Assembly (NCBI RefSeq): GCF_002368035.1
Contig: NZ_AP018222.1
Location: 2,706,534-2,770,533 of the forward strand
Reading direction: 5' to 3'
Length of the DNA stretch: 64,000 nucleotides
DNA from: Nostoc linckia NIES-25
Lineage (GTDB): Bacteria; Cyanobacteriota; Cyanobacteriia; Cyanobacteriales; Nostocaceae
Position 1 is the stretch's first letter. Every line of letters begins with the position of its first letter. This document shows positions 7,808-16,030 of this stretch, in pieces. A model generated the notes under the pieces. That model did no database searches. It worked only from the letters and a program-made list of their open reading frames with translations, and was not told where the DNA came from. Position numbers and translations under genes: made by a program.

Positions 7808-8413
7808 ATGATGTATTCCACAATTTCCACTCCAAACCCTTATGGTTTGTCAAAAAACTCTGCTGTAGAAGGGCAGGTATCGCAATACATATTTACCCGT
7901 CGAGAAGTAATTCCCCCTCGACAAGATGTACTTTGGCGCATCGAACACGGCGCAGTTCGTACCCTAACCTGGGGTGAAGATGGAACATTCATTACTCTCG
8001 GTTATTGGGGACTAGGAGATCTTATTGGCTATCCTTTATCCAGAATTAAACCATATCAAATTGAATGTCTGACAGGTGTAGAAGTTAGTATTGTCCCCCC
8101 TCATCTGTGGCATCAAGATATTGACGCTTTATTGTCTCACATCCAACAGGCAGAAGATTTACTGAGCATAGTGCACCGTAAACCGATTTCCTTACGCTTA
8201 TGGCAGTTTTTACTATGGTTAAGTGAAAAATTTGGACGCGACACAGACAAAGGCAAGCTGATAGATCTGAATATTACCCATCAGGATATTGCAGAAGTTT
8301 TAAATACTACGCGAGTAACAATTACACGTCTACTACAGCAATTCGAGGAAGAAGGAACAATTTTACGTCACAAACGCCGCATTATTTTGCAGCTACGAAA
8401 AAATATTAATTAG
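7808..8413 (+). CDS. CRP/FNR-family transcriptional regulator
   Basis: A protein of about 201 residues with an N-terminal cyclic-nucleotide-binding-like beta-barrel (VLWRIEHGAVRTLTWGEDGT...LGYWGLGDLIG, about residues 35-80), a dimerisation helix, and a C-terminal winged helix-turn-helix (NITHQDIAEVLNTTRVTITRLLQQFEEEG, about 155-185). The cAMP-contacting FGEIAL/RxS motif of true CRP is not present, so the ligand, if any, is different. Start is at one of two adjacent ATGs; an AGGG motif lies 6 bases before the second (7811). An upstream GTG at 7793 is less likely. The porin gene follows in the same direction 137 bases later with its own promoter. Target genes are not deducible. Confidence 0.88.
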   Translation: MMYSTISTPNPYGLSKNSAVEGQVSQYIFTRREVIPPRQDVLWRIEHGAVRTLTWGEDGTFITLGYWGLGDLIGYPLSRIKPYQIECLTGVEVSIVPPHLWHQDIDALLSHIQQAEDLLSIVHRKPISLRLWQFLLWLSEKFGRDTDKGKLIDLNITHQDIAEVLNTTRVTITRLLQQFEEEGTILRHKRRIILQLRKNIN

Positions 8414-8443
8414 TAGTTTTAATTCAGCAGTGTATTAATTTGC

Positions 8444-8473
8444 TTGTATTAATTAAAGGACATAAGGTATAAT
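8444..8473 (+). promoter_or_regulatory. Candidate promoter of the porin gene
   Basis: A -35-like TTGTAT (8444-8449) and a perfect -10 TATAAT (8468-8473) are spaced by 18 bases. This predicts a transcript starting near 8480, with a leader of roughly 85 bases. Confidence 0.5.
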
Positions 8474-8506
8474 CGGTGCTGTGATTTTGTGTGAAAGAAC
8501 CCAAAA

Positions 8507-8529
8507 GTAAAATGTTTTAAGCATTTTAC
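8507..8529 (+). promoter_or_regulatory. Leader stem-loop / palindrome before porin
   Basis: GTAAAATG (8507-8514) and CATTTTAC (8522-8529) are perfect inverted repeats with a 7-nt spacer, in the predicted porin leader. It may be an RNA hairpin or a regulator site; its proximity to the CRP-family gene is suggestive only. Confidence 0.4.
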
Positions 8530-8567
8530 CATTCTTGGAATAGTTAGGTGTGAGTGAAACTAAAAAC

Positions 8568-10202
8568 ATGACAAAACAATTCTGGAATCTTATTAAGCTT
8601 AGTCCAATTGTTGTCGCCGCTACATTTTGCACAGCAAATGCGGCCTTTGCTGATGAAGTTAACGACGAAATAACAAATGTTGCTCAGTTATCTGAAGCTC
8701 AAGAATCTAACAGTATCGATCAGGTAACATCAGTTTCTCAGTTTTCGGATGTCCAGCCTACAGATTGGGCATTCCAAGCTTTACAATCTCTAGTTGAGCG
8801 CTACGGTTGTATTGCAGGTTATCCCAACAGCACCTATCGCGGTAACCGTGCTTTGACCCGTTACGAATTTGCCGCAGGTTTGAATGCTTGTTTAGACCGA
8901 GTTAACGAACTAATTGCTACAGCTACCGCTGATTTGGTAAGCAAGCAAGACTTGGCTACCCTACAGCGCTTACAAGAAGAATTTTCTGCGGAATTAGCAA
9001 CTCTGCGCGGTCGTGTAGATGCCTTAGAAGCCCGCACTGCTGAATTAGAAGCTAATCAATTCTCCACTACTACCAAGTTGGTTGGGGAAGCAATTCTCAA
9101 CATATCTCAACCTTTTGGCGACACAAGAGCAATTGCAACTGGCGATCCAACTCAAGATTTAGATGCCAATACGGTTTTTGATGAGCGCGTTCGTTTGAAC
9201 TTGTACAGCAGTTTCTACGGTACAGACCAGTTGCAAATTCGTTTGAATGCTGGCAACATCATTTCCAACGCTGGTGTTACTGGTACTAACATGACGCGCT
9301 TGGGCTATGACGTAAATAATACCACGAACGCTGTTTTCATCGATAAAGTCAACTATGCATTCAACTTCGGCGATGCAGTGCGGGTGAAGGTTGATGCCGT
9401 TGGTGGTGAATTATATGAGAACGTCAACACCTTTAACCCTGACTTTGCTAGCTCCGGTAGAGGTGCGCTCTCTCGTTATGGACGTTTCAGCCCCATCTAT
9501 CGCCAAGGTCAAGGCGGCGCAGGTGTGACTGTTACTTTCAATCCTAAAGGGGCAGTCAGTTTAACTGGTGCTTATCTAGCTAGAACTGCTAACGACCCCA
9601 CTATTAATAATGGTCTGTTTAATGGTGATAGCGTTATCTTTGGTCAGTTATCTTTCCAACCTAGCAAAGCCTTTAATATTGGTCTGAGCTACGCCCGTAC
9701 TTATCAAACAGATACTGTTGCTAACAACCTTTTCCAAGGTACAGGTAGCGCTTTTGCTAACAACCCCTTTGGAGCTGGAAGTCGTGTTGAATCTAACAAC
9801 TACGGCGTACAAGCTACCTTCCAATTTAGTCCTAAATTGGCTCTTAGCGGTTGGGGTGGTTATGCAACAGCTGATGCGAAAACTGGTGTAAATGCGGGCA
9901 CAGACGCAGATTCTTGGTGGTGGGCTGGCTCCCTTGCTTTAAAAGACTTTGGTGGAGAAGGTAACGTCTTAGGTGTTATCTTTGGTCAACCACCCAGAAT
10001 TACTGGTGGTAGCATCAAAGATGTTGCCGCTAATGTTAACTTAGACGACGATACCTCTTATCACTTAGAAGGTCTTTATAAGTTCAAGGTCTCCGATAAT
10101 TTGCAAATCACCCCTGGCTTGTTGGTAATCTTCAATCCAGAACACAACGATGCTAACAACACCATTTATGTAGGTACTCTGCGTACTACTTTCACCTTCT
10201 AA
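8568..10202 (+). CDS. Iron-uptake type outer-membrane porin (SLH + OprB)
   Basis: A major cyanobacterial outer-membrane porin of about 544 residues. A signal peptide (about residues 1-28, cleaved after ANAAFA) is followed by an SLH domain (about 42-105, FSDVQPTDWAFQALQSLVERYGCIAGYP) that anchors the pore to peptidoglycan or secondary wall polymer. A helical spacer then leads to a carbohydrate-selective OprB-type beta-barrel ending in an aromatic residue (TTFTF), the typical outer-membrane C-terminal signal. I use the ATG at 8568, which begins directly before the basic start of the signal peptide; a GTG at 8550 is in frame. Proteins of this class conduct ions including iron. A strong terminator follows. 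It is probably monocistronic. Confidence 0.93.
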   Translation: MTKQFWNLIKLSPIVVAATFCTANAAFADEVNDEITNVAQLSEAQESNSIDQVTSVSQFSDVQPTDWAFQALQSLVERYGCIAGYPNSTYRGNRALTRYEFAAGLNACLDRVNELIATATADLVSKQDLATLQRLQEEFSAELATLRGRVDALEARTAELEANQFSTTTKLVGEAILNISQPFGDTRAIATGDPTQDLDANTVFDERVRLNLYSSFYGTDQLQIRLNAGNIISNAGVTGTNMTRLGYDVNNTTNAVFIDKVNYAFNFGDAVRVKVDAVGGELYENVNTFNPDFASSGRGALSRYGRFSPIYRQGQGGAGVTVTFNPKGAVSLTGAYLARTANDPTINNGLFNGDSVIFGQLSFQPSKAFNIGLSYARTYQTDTVANNLFQGTGSAFANNPFGAGSRVESNNYGVQATFQFSPKLALSGWGGYATADAKTGVNAGTDADSWWWAGSLALKDFGGEGNVLGVIFGQPPRITGGSIKDVAANVNLDDDTSYHLEGLYKFKVSDNLQITPGLLVIFNPEHNDANNTIYVGTLRTTFTF

Positions 10203-10217
10203 AATCGTGAATTAGAT

Positions 10218-10251
10218 AAACAAAACCCCACCTTAAAGTGGGGTTTTGTTT
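10218..10251 (+). terminator. Rho-independent-like terminator after porin
   Basis: CAAAACCCCAC (10221-10231) pairs perfectly with GTGGGGTTTTG (10238-10248) around a 6-nt loop, extended by AAA/TTT. It starts 16 bases after the porin stop codon. Confidence 0.9.
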
Positions 10252-10265
10252 AGGAAGAAAAATGG

Positions 10266-10526
10266 TTATGTAGGATTATAGTCTGGCTGATTTGATAGAT
10301 CTTTTGGGCGGCGATCGCTACTCCAAGCCCACCACACACAACCACACTGACAAGAATAGAATTCTTGCCATTTACGACGACGGTCTTCTGTGAGTACGGG
10401 CGATCGGCGATTTAACCAAACTTTTTCAGCTTCGAGGCTACTTGAGGAACAGGTAGGGCAACAAAACTCGTAAGCATGTATCGCCTTATTTGTCCATTCG
10501 GGTGGGAGGGGAGCAAAAGCGTCCAT
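10266..10526 (-). CDS. Conserved small cysteine-rich (zinc-ribbon-like) protein
   Basis: This 86-residue protein has two cysteine clusters, CCPTC (about residues 22-26) and CQCGC (about 58-62), spaced as in small zinc ribbons, with an aromatic CVWWAW stretch after the second. It has no signal peptide or membrane segment. Related short proteins occur in cyanobacteria without known function. It is convergent with the porin gene, sharing the terminator region, and starts at an ATG on the reverse strand. Role unknown; metal binding is inferred from the cysteines. Confidence 0.7.
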   Translation of the reverse strand: MDAFAPLPPEWTNKAIHAYEFCCPTCSSSSLEAEKVWLNRRSPVLTEDRRRKWQEFYSCQCGCVWWAWSSDRRPKDLSNQPDYNPT

Positions 10527-10920
10527 GATTAGGACAGGAAGTAGGGGGTACAGAGTGGCGAGTAGTGTAGTTCAATTAATTGAAAAACACTGTCATAATT
10601 AGCAAATCAATATTCTTAAAAATTTACCTATTCTATTGATAAGTCTTAATTTATAGAAATTTATACCAATAAAATACTTACTTTTTCAAAGATATTACAA
10701 ATCAAAGGCTAACACAAAAAGTTTCTCTTTTTCAGATTTTCCATTGGTACATCTTACCAGACAAGGAGCTTCAAAGGGGGCGGGCGAGATGCCCACCACA
10801 GAAAAAATCTAGATATTTCTTGTAGGATAGACATCTCCTTCGTCCCATTACTCTCAAATTAGCGAAACTTGATATTTTCAGAACTAGTCAGCGCGGACAT
10901 TATGGCTAATAATAAAATTT
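10527..10920. other. Gene-free AT-rich stretch with a small GC-rich hairpin
   Basis: This 394-base gap separates two divergent genes. It is AT-rich and holds a GGGC...GCCC hairpin-forming motif near 10780-10797. I see no gene and no clear promoter box. Confidence 0.5.
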
Positions 10921-11523
10921 ATGGAGCCAAATGCTGAGATTCGCCGTTTATTAGATGTGATGCCTGCTTCTGGCCGGATGACGACAAAAATTGTTAGCAA
11001 GCCAGAGCAAGCAAAAGTGATTGACGCCTCGTTTCCTCAACCCTGGAATCAGGCGCGACCGATATACATTAATTTTGATTTGTGGCGTCGCCTAACAAAG
11101 CCGCAAAGAGACTTGCTGTTGTTGCAGGTGGTTAGCTGGTTGACGGGGGTGAGGTGGTTTAAACCCGATATTTATCAAGGTGTAGTGCTGGTAGGGCTGT
11201 TGGGTGGATTATTGGAAGCAGCACAATCAGATGTGGTAGGCGTAGCCGTGGCTGGAGGATTAAGTGCGATCGCTTCTGTTCGCATCTGGCGGACTAACAA
11301 ATCTCAAGAGTCAGAGTTAAACGCAGATGCAGCAGCAATTCGGGTAGCACAACGGCGCGGTTATTCAGAAGTTGAAGCAGCACAACACCTGTTATCTGCA
11401 ATTGAAGCGGTAGCCAAAATTGAAGGGCGTCCCAGTTTAAATTTTAGCGAATTGATTCGTTGCCAAAATTTACGAGCGATCGCTGGGTTGTCGCCAGTAA
11501 GTATGCCAGAAAATTATCAGTAG
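10921..11523 (+). CDS. DUF3318 family protein, possibly degenerate M48-peptidase-like
   Basis: A 200-residue protein of the cyanobacterial DUF3318 family (recognised from MDVMP/RMTTKIVS-type N-terminus and overall layout). A hydrophobic glycine-rich segment (about residues 85-118) could be a membrane hairpin. The C-terminal part, ELNADAAAIRVAQRRGYSEVEAA, resembles the ExxAD...GY region after the third zinc ligand of M48 peptidases, while the place where HExxH would be reads RDLLLLQVVSWL, so no catalytic zinc site remains. That resemblance is my inference. Start at an ATG with no strong ribosome-binding site. Function unknown. Confidence 0.8.
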   Translation: MEPNAEIRRLLDVMPASGRMTTKIVSKPEQAKVIDASFPQPWNQARPIYINFDLWRRLTKPQRDLLLLQVVSWLTGVRWFKPDIYQGVVLVGLLGGLLEAAQSDVVGVAVAGGLSAIASVRIWRTNKSQESELNADAAAIRVAQRRGYSEVEAAQHLLSAIEAVAKIEGRPSLNFSELIRCQNLRAIAGLSPVSMPENYQ

Positions 11524-11796
11524 AAATGAAGAGTTTAAAAGTCAGAGGGCAGAAGGTAAAAGCTGCTCAGTCACATCGTTTCACTGGTTAACATTTTATA
11601 AAATTTGAAGCAAACTTTAGGACGTAAGCTAAACTTCAAATCGAGACAATAAAAATTTTTCAACCCTATTGTTGTTCGCTGCCATACATTTAATTATGCC
11701 TATATTCTTAAAAATAAGAATAAAAAACTTCATGCACTAAGGTAAATTAATTGTATACAAAAATCTAGAAGAAATAAATTTCATTTTTCAATAACA

Positions 11797-13341
11797 ATGT
11801 TAAACAATAAAATCATCAAATATACTTCCAGATTACCTTTTTCTTCTCCTTGGTTTATTATAATTATTTTTTCTGGGCTTGGTTTAATAGGTATTCTCAA
11901 CCATTCGATGTGGCGAGATGAACTAAATCCCTGGCTTATTGTCAGAGATAGTGAATCTTTTGGAGATTTAATTGGAAATATTCATTATGAAGGCCATCCC
12001 GTTCTATGGTATTTTTCTCTGGCACTTCTGAGAAGAATAGTTGATAATCCTTTAATTATGCAAATTTTTCATTGGGGAATTACTGTCGCCTCAGTTACTA
12101 TTTTTTGGTTATATAGCCCTTTTAATTATCAACAAAAATTTCTGTTTTCGTTTGGTTACTTTACTTTTTACGAATATCTTTTAATTTCTCGAAACTATGC
12201 CTTTAGCATGTTATTTGTTTTTGCCTTTTGCACAATTTTTTCATCGAGAAAAATAACTTATGCTTATTTGGCAATTTTATTGGGCTTATTAGCAAATAGT
12301 AGTGCTTATGGTTTATTGGTATCATTTTCTTTAGCATTGACTTTGCTAGCTGAATTTTGTTTTGATAGCGAACATCGCAAACAGTATTTTAGCCAAAGTC
12401 AAAAATACGATTTATTATTAAGTGTTTTAATTATAATATTTTCTTTTATTGCATCTATTTATATTATTACTCCCCCAACAGATAGTTATCTTTATGGTGG
12501 TTTAAATAATGGTTGGGTAATACAACTAGATTTACGACATTTATTAAGAAGCATAGGTAGAATATTTGGCAGTTATTTCTTAATTATTCCTCAACATAAA
12601 AAATGGCTGGATTTAATAATTTGTACAATAATTGCTTTATTCGTTACAACTTTGACCTCAATCAAATTATCTAAAAAGCCAGTTCCTTTATTTTTATACA
12701 TTACAGGAAATTTTGTAATACTTGCCTTTACATACTTGAGATTTACAGGTATGCCGAGGCATTTTGGACATTTCTATCTAATTCTGATAGCGGCTTTATG
12801 GCTGGGAAATTATTATCAAGAATCTCTAGTTTTACTTAATAAATTTTCTGTTCGTCCAAATTCAATTACATTTGTTCATAAATGGCATCATATTGCTTTG
12901 ATGTTAATTCTTTACGTGCAATTGTTGGGAGGTATTTATAGTTTTTCAAGAGATTTAGTTTTACCATTTTCTGCCAGCCGTCAAACAGCGCAATACCTTC
13001 AAAAATCTGGATTAGATCGTGAATTTATTGTTGCTAGCCGAGATGCCAATATGGCTCCTTTATCCGGTTATCTTAATCGAAAGCTTTACTATCCAGAGCT
13101 TAAACAAATGGGAAGCTTCACCTTATTTAACAAAGCTCGTCAAGATGTTGAACAAGCTGATATATTAAACCAAATTAATTCTTTACTCAAAAATCAAGAC
13201 GATCGCAAGAAAATTTTGTTAATTTTAAATAATAAACTGAATGTCAACCGCAATGATTTAAACATTGTTCCGATTAAAGATTTTGAGAAAAACTGGATCG
13301 ATAGCGAACGATATTATCTTTATTGGGTAGATAAACTATAA
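11797..13341 (+). CDS. Multi-spanning GT-C type glycosyltransferase-like membrane protein
   Basis: A 514-residue integral membrane protein with about ten hydrophobic segments. An acidic motif lies in the first outside loop (SMWRDELNPWLIVRDS, about residues 37-53), and a conserved-looking YEGHPVLWY follows (about 67). This loop-1 Asp/Glu plus H-P pattern is typical of GT-C/PMT-like enzymes that use lipid-linked sugars. The C-terminal part (about 400-514) is soluble. Codon use is AT-rich compared with neighbours, which may indicate horizontal acquisition. It stands alone, with 270 and 410 bases of non-coding DNA on either side. Substrate cannot be deduced. Confidence 0.7.
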   Translation: MLNNKIIKYTSRLPFSSPWFIIIIFSGLGLIGILNHSMWRDELNPWLIVRDSESFGDLIGNIHYEGHPVLWYFSLALLRRIVDNPLIMQIFHWGITVASVTIFWLYSPFNYQQKFLFSFGYFTFYEYLLISRNYAFSMLFVFAFCTIFSSRKITYAYLAILLGLLANSSAYGLLVSFSLALTLLAEFCFDSEHRKQYFSQSQKYDLLLSVLIIIFSFIASIYIITPPTDSYLYGGLNNGWVIQLDLRHLLRSIGRIFGSYFLIIPQHKKWLDLIICTIIALFVTTLTSIKLSKKPVPLFLYITGNFVILAFTYLRFTGMPRHFGHFYLILIAALWLGNYYQESLVLLNKFSVRPNSITFVHKWHHIALMLILYVQLLGGIYSFSRDLVLPFSASRQTAQYLQKSGLDREFIVASRDANMAPLSGYLNRKLYYPELKQMGSFTLFNKARQDVEQADILNQINSLLKNQDDRKKILLILNNKLNVNRNDLNIVPIKDFEKNWIDSERYYLYWVDKL

Positions 13342-13753
13342 GGATGAAAAGATGATGAACCGCATAATTTCGGAGTTATGAGCCAGATTATGGTAGTCTA
13401 AAGCAAAAGATATTTCATTAAAGCTACAGCAAGTAACTAATCCTTCTGTTTAGGGGCGTTTTACAGTGTTGCTCTGTTTTATAAACAAAAGGCTTGATTG
13501 TTCTACAAGCAGAATGTATCGCCAAACACCCGAAATTCAAAATTTTGCATCCTTTGACTAGCTTATCGCTGCGATCGCTAGCTGTGAAGGGTGAGCCTAC
13601 TTTACACTGGAATAAGAGAATGTGTCGTTAATTGACTTAGATTTCAGAGACTAAGAAGTTTAGTGATACTTTCTCGGTATTGGTTATGAAGTACTTACCT
13701 TGCGTGGTAAAACTTAATTTAAATTCTGTCAGTGACTAACGGAGTTGATGAGA
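13342..13753. other. Gene-free region before small membrane protein gene
   Basis: About 410 bases with a HIP1 octamer and a weak inverted repeat (TAGC..ATCGC / GCGAT.GCTA near 13558-13582). No gene is seen. A GGAG ribosome-binding site for the next gene is at 13741-13744. Confidence 0.5.
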
Positions 13754-13942
13754 ATGAACTTTATACTTTTTGTCTTAGCAGTGGTTTATGCAGGAGGCGT
13801 CTGGAAATTTTGGAATGGATTTGGACGGACTAATTTTAATCCAACTTTGACCAATCGCGTTGGTTTATCTTTGCTATGGCCAGCTTTGTTTATTACTAAT
13901 CAATCCTATCGGCGAAACTTTAGAAAAGCATTAAAGGGTTAG
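13754..13942 (+). CDS. Conserved small membrane protein (62 aa)
   Basis: The product MNFILFVLAVVYAGGVWKFW... has one N-terminal membrane helix (about residues 2-20) and a basic C-terminal tail (NQSYRRNFRKALKG), so it should sit in the cytoplasmic membrane with the tail inside. I chose the ATG at 13754, 9 bases after GGAG; ATG at 13748 is too close. Short proteins of this type recur in Nostocales; no function is known to me. It is convergent with the glycine-zipper gene, separated by a strong inverted repeat. Confidence 0.75.
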   Translation: MNFILFVLAVVYAGGVWKFWNGFGRTNFNPTLTNRVGLSLLWPALFITNQSYRRNFRKALKG

Positions 13943-14093
13943 ATTTTTTTATTAAGTTATCTGAAGTATAAGGTGACATACAGTAGAATTCAGAATCCAG
14001 AATTAAAACAGGTCTTTTAACTGGGTTTGAGAGTGAGTTTGTCTACTTCACTTTCTTTGAAATCTGCTGTATATCTTAATATAAATCTAACGC

Positions 14094-14128
14094 CCAACCC
14101 CCCTTTCCTACTAGGAAAGGGGGGTTGG
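14094..14128. terminator. 17-bp perfect inverted repeat, bidirectional terminator candidate
   Basis: The arms 14094-14110 and 14112-14128 (CCAACCCCCCTTTCCTA and its complement) are perfect with a single central base. It lies between two convergent genes and is also a widespread cyanobacterial intergenic palindrome. Confidence 0.75.
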
Positions 14129-14180
14129 TTCTACTCATCCTAAAAGGAGAGGAATTAGGGAAGGGATAAGTTCCTAATGT

Positions 14181-14573
14181 TTATTTGGTAAGGAGATGGA
14201 TTGCTCCACCTACAGCTGCACCATCGATCGCATTGCCGAGGGTATCTTTGCGATCGCCAGTGATTACACCAGTCAATGCGCTAGCACCTGCACCAACACC
14301 GACATCTTGAGCGGCATTGCGGTGACGGGGATTGCTTCTGAGTCCGTTTGCACCATTCACGGCTGCACCAGTGGCACCGCCCTTAACAGCATTACCTAAG
14401 AAATCACCATTTCCCCTAATAGCTCCGGTTACCACATTGGTAGCAGCCCCAATACCGATGTCACGTAGAACTCGATCGTCGGCAGAAGCTTGTTGAGCGG
14501 GTACTAAAGTAACACCAGCTAAACTTGCAGCCATGAGGCTGGGTAAAAGTGTACGCTTTAGGATTGTATTCAT
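14181..14573 (-). CDS. Secreted glycine-zipper domain protein
   Basis: This 130-residue protein has a signal peptide (about residues 1-32, ending AQQASA) and then two alternating Gly/Ala-rich segments, GIGAATNVVTGAIRG and GVGAGASALTGVITG, each followed by a related block (FLGNAVKGGATGAAV, TLGNAIDGAAVGGAI). This is a tandem glycine-zipper pattern as in OmpA-like/Rcc01693-type envelope proteins. It is exported to the periplasm or outer membrane; the zippers probably pack helices in membrane or oligomers. The upstream leader (14574-14929) is AT-rich. Exact function unknown; stress-induced envelope roles are common in this class. Confidence 0.8.
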   Translation of the reverse strand: MNTILKRTLLPSLMAASLAGVTLVPAQQASADDRVLRDIGIGAATNVVTGAIRGNGDFLGNAVKGGATGAAVNGANGLRSNPRHRNAAQDVGVGAGASALTGVITGDRKDTLGNAIDGAAVGGAIHLLTK

Positions 14574-14929
14574 TATCTTAACCTTCTCAAAACATCAAAC
14601 AATTGAATAAAGTTCAAAGTTACTGAGTCAGACAAAATCTGATTTTTTAGTTTGGACGACAGCAACTATTTATTGTTTGAGAACATATACATAATGACAC
14701 TTACAAAGTCATAATTACTTCTACTCAAAGCATGAAGTTAGAATCAGTCTAGAGAAGGCCTTGGCTATTTTGTAGGTAATTCTGGGGATTACACATTGAC
14801 AAAATAAATTAAACGAGAGCAGGGGTTTTGGGATATAAAACTTTGATTTATGATGCTAAACCGCGTAGTGTTTACCGTATCTATCTAAAGGTATGCCAAT
14901 TAAACTAACTCGTCGGGGTTAATATTCAA
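14574..14929. other. AT-rich gene-free region
   Basis: About 355 bases upstream of the glycine-zipper gene. It should contain that gene's promoter on the minus strand; no conserved element is obvious. Confidence 0.4.
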
Positions 14930-15160
14930 TTATCTGAGCTTAGCAGCCAAGCGTTGCGATCGCTCCCATCCTGTTTGTAGCAAGTTACCTCGATCGTCCC
15001 ACCAGCGCAACCAAGGTAATTCTAGATTTTGATAGCGACCTTGCCAGATACGCAATTCTACACCCATCGGTTCAATGGGATAATGTCCGCGATCGCTTGT
15101 AGGTACTAGCTCATATTCACCTCTGAGCAATTGATACACCTCTACACTGGCTTTTTTCAC
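14930..15160 (-). pseudogene. C-terminal remnant of a Uma2-family nuclease-like protein
   Basis: The 76-residue frame (SVEVYQLLRGEYELVP...YPIEPMGVELRIWQG...LPWLRWWDDRGNLLQTG) matches only the C-terminal portion of Uma2/DUF820 proteins, where this aromatic PLGLELRIWQG...LRWWD stretch follows the nuclease core. The catalytic PD-(D/E)XK part is missing, and the frame begins one base after the stop of the PIN gene, as though the upstream portion was deleted. The start codon used here is probably not a genuine gene start. Confidence 0.7.
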
Positions 15161-15161
15161 C

Positions 15162-15575
15162 TCATAAAGGTTCTGTTCTTGCCCAATTTTCTAAATTCAA
15201 CCCTTGCACTCTCAGCAAATCAGAATCATTGGAAACTAAAATTAGACCACGTGTAATTGCTCTAGCGGCAATCAATATATCTTGCTCTTGGATAGTAAAA
15301 CCTCTGCGTTGTAAATCCACATGAATCTTGCAAGCTTTTTCAATAATTTCTATATTATCCAAAAATAAAACTTCATATTTTATAGAAAACTCATTAAATT
15401 CCGCTAGCTGCTTCGCGGCATTTGCATACAAAAGTCCTCTTTTCACTTCATAATAAGTTATGCAACTGATAAATACTTCTTGCCCTGAACGATTGGCATC
15501 TCGTAGTTTACTACCAACAGTTACATTTCTCCTTAAAATGTAACTAACAATATTTGTATCTAATAAATAAGTCAC
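15162..15575 (-). CDS. PIN-domain ribonuclease toxin (VapC-like)
   Basis: A 137-residue PIN-domain protein. The acidic metal-binding residues of the family are visible: Asp6 in LLDTNIVSYIL, Glu in TYYEVKRGLL (about 43), Asp in EQDILIAA (about 99) and Asp in VSNDSDLLRV (about 117). Such toxins cleave RNA and are neutralised by a co-expressed antitoxin. The gene starts with GTG five bases after the upstream small gene, so the pair is co-transcribed. The downstream neighbour is a Uma2 remnant. It could be active or stabilise the region. Confidence 0.88.
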   Translation of the reverse strand: MTYLLDTNIVSYILRRNVTVGSKLRDANRSGQEVFISCITYYEVKRGLLYANAAKQLAEFNEFSIKYEVLFLDNIEIIEKACKIHVDLQRRGFTIQEQDILIAARAITRGLILVSNDSDLLRVQGLNLENWARTEPL

Positions 15576-15580
15576 TGGAT

Positions 15581-15874
15581 CTATTTTCGTTTTACTGCTT
15601 CATCGTACATTTTGATTTGCTCTGGCGTCAAATCATTTAACGTACCAGAAACAGCTTCTACGACAAGAATCTTATCAATTCTACGTGTCAGTTCATGTTC
15701 AGTAATAGCTTTCATTTCTTCTGGTGTAAACTGCCCAAACATATTTACTAACATTTCTACCATTTCTTGTTTGTCTAATTTCAATTGATATAAGTTATTA
15801 TCTTGAAACAATTTTTCTACAATTGGTAATATTCGAGCAATTAAGACATTTCTTTGGCTTGAAATTTCCTGCAT
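15581..15874 (-). CDS. Putative antitoxin partner of PIN toxin
   Basis: A 97-residue soluble, helical protein starting MQEISSQRNVLIARIL, with a GGAGGAAG ribosome-binding site directly upstream. It lacks a recognisable ribbon-helix-helix or AbrB signature, but its position (first gene, 5 bases before vapC) and size are those of an antitoxin. The C-terminal half (FTPEEMKAITEHELTRRI...DLTPEQIKMYDEAVKRK) is acidic/amphipathic, suitable for wrapping a PIN toxin. Antitoxin identity is inferred from context. Confidence 0.65.
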   Translation of the reverse strand: MQEISSQRNVLIARILPIVEKLFQDNNLYQLKLDKQEMVEMLVNMFGQFTPEEMKAITEHELTRRIDKILVVEAVSGTLNDLTPEQIKMYDEAVKRK

Positions 15875-15964
15875 AACTTCCTCCCAATGATTTACTAAAT
15901 TACTTCAATTATAAACAATTGCCCTCAGCGAACCTCCGCGTATGCCTTGGCGCTCCTCTGCGTT

Positions 15965-15998
15965 GAAAAAACAAAAAAGGCGGGCTTTTCGGCCCACC
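15965..15998 (-). terminator. Rho-independent terminator of tkt
   Basis: On the minus strand GGTGGGC pairs with GCCCGCC around CGAAAA (15998-15979), followed by TTTTTTG then six Ts. It is 33 bases beyond the tkt stop codon. Confidence 0.9.
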
Positions 15999-16030
15999 CT
16001 ACAAAAGATTAAAAGAATATTCTGTTGCTA

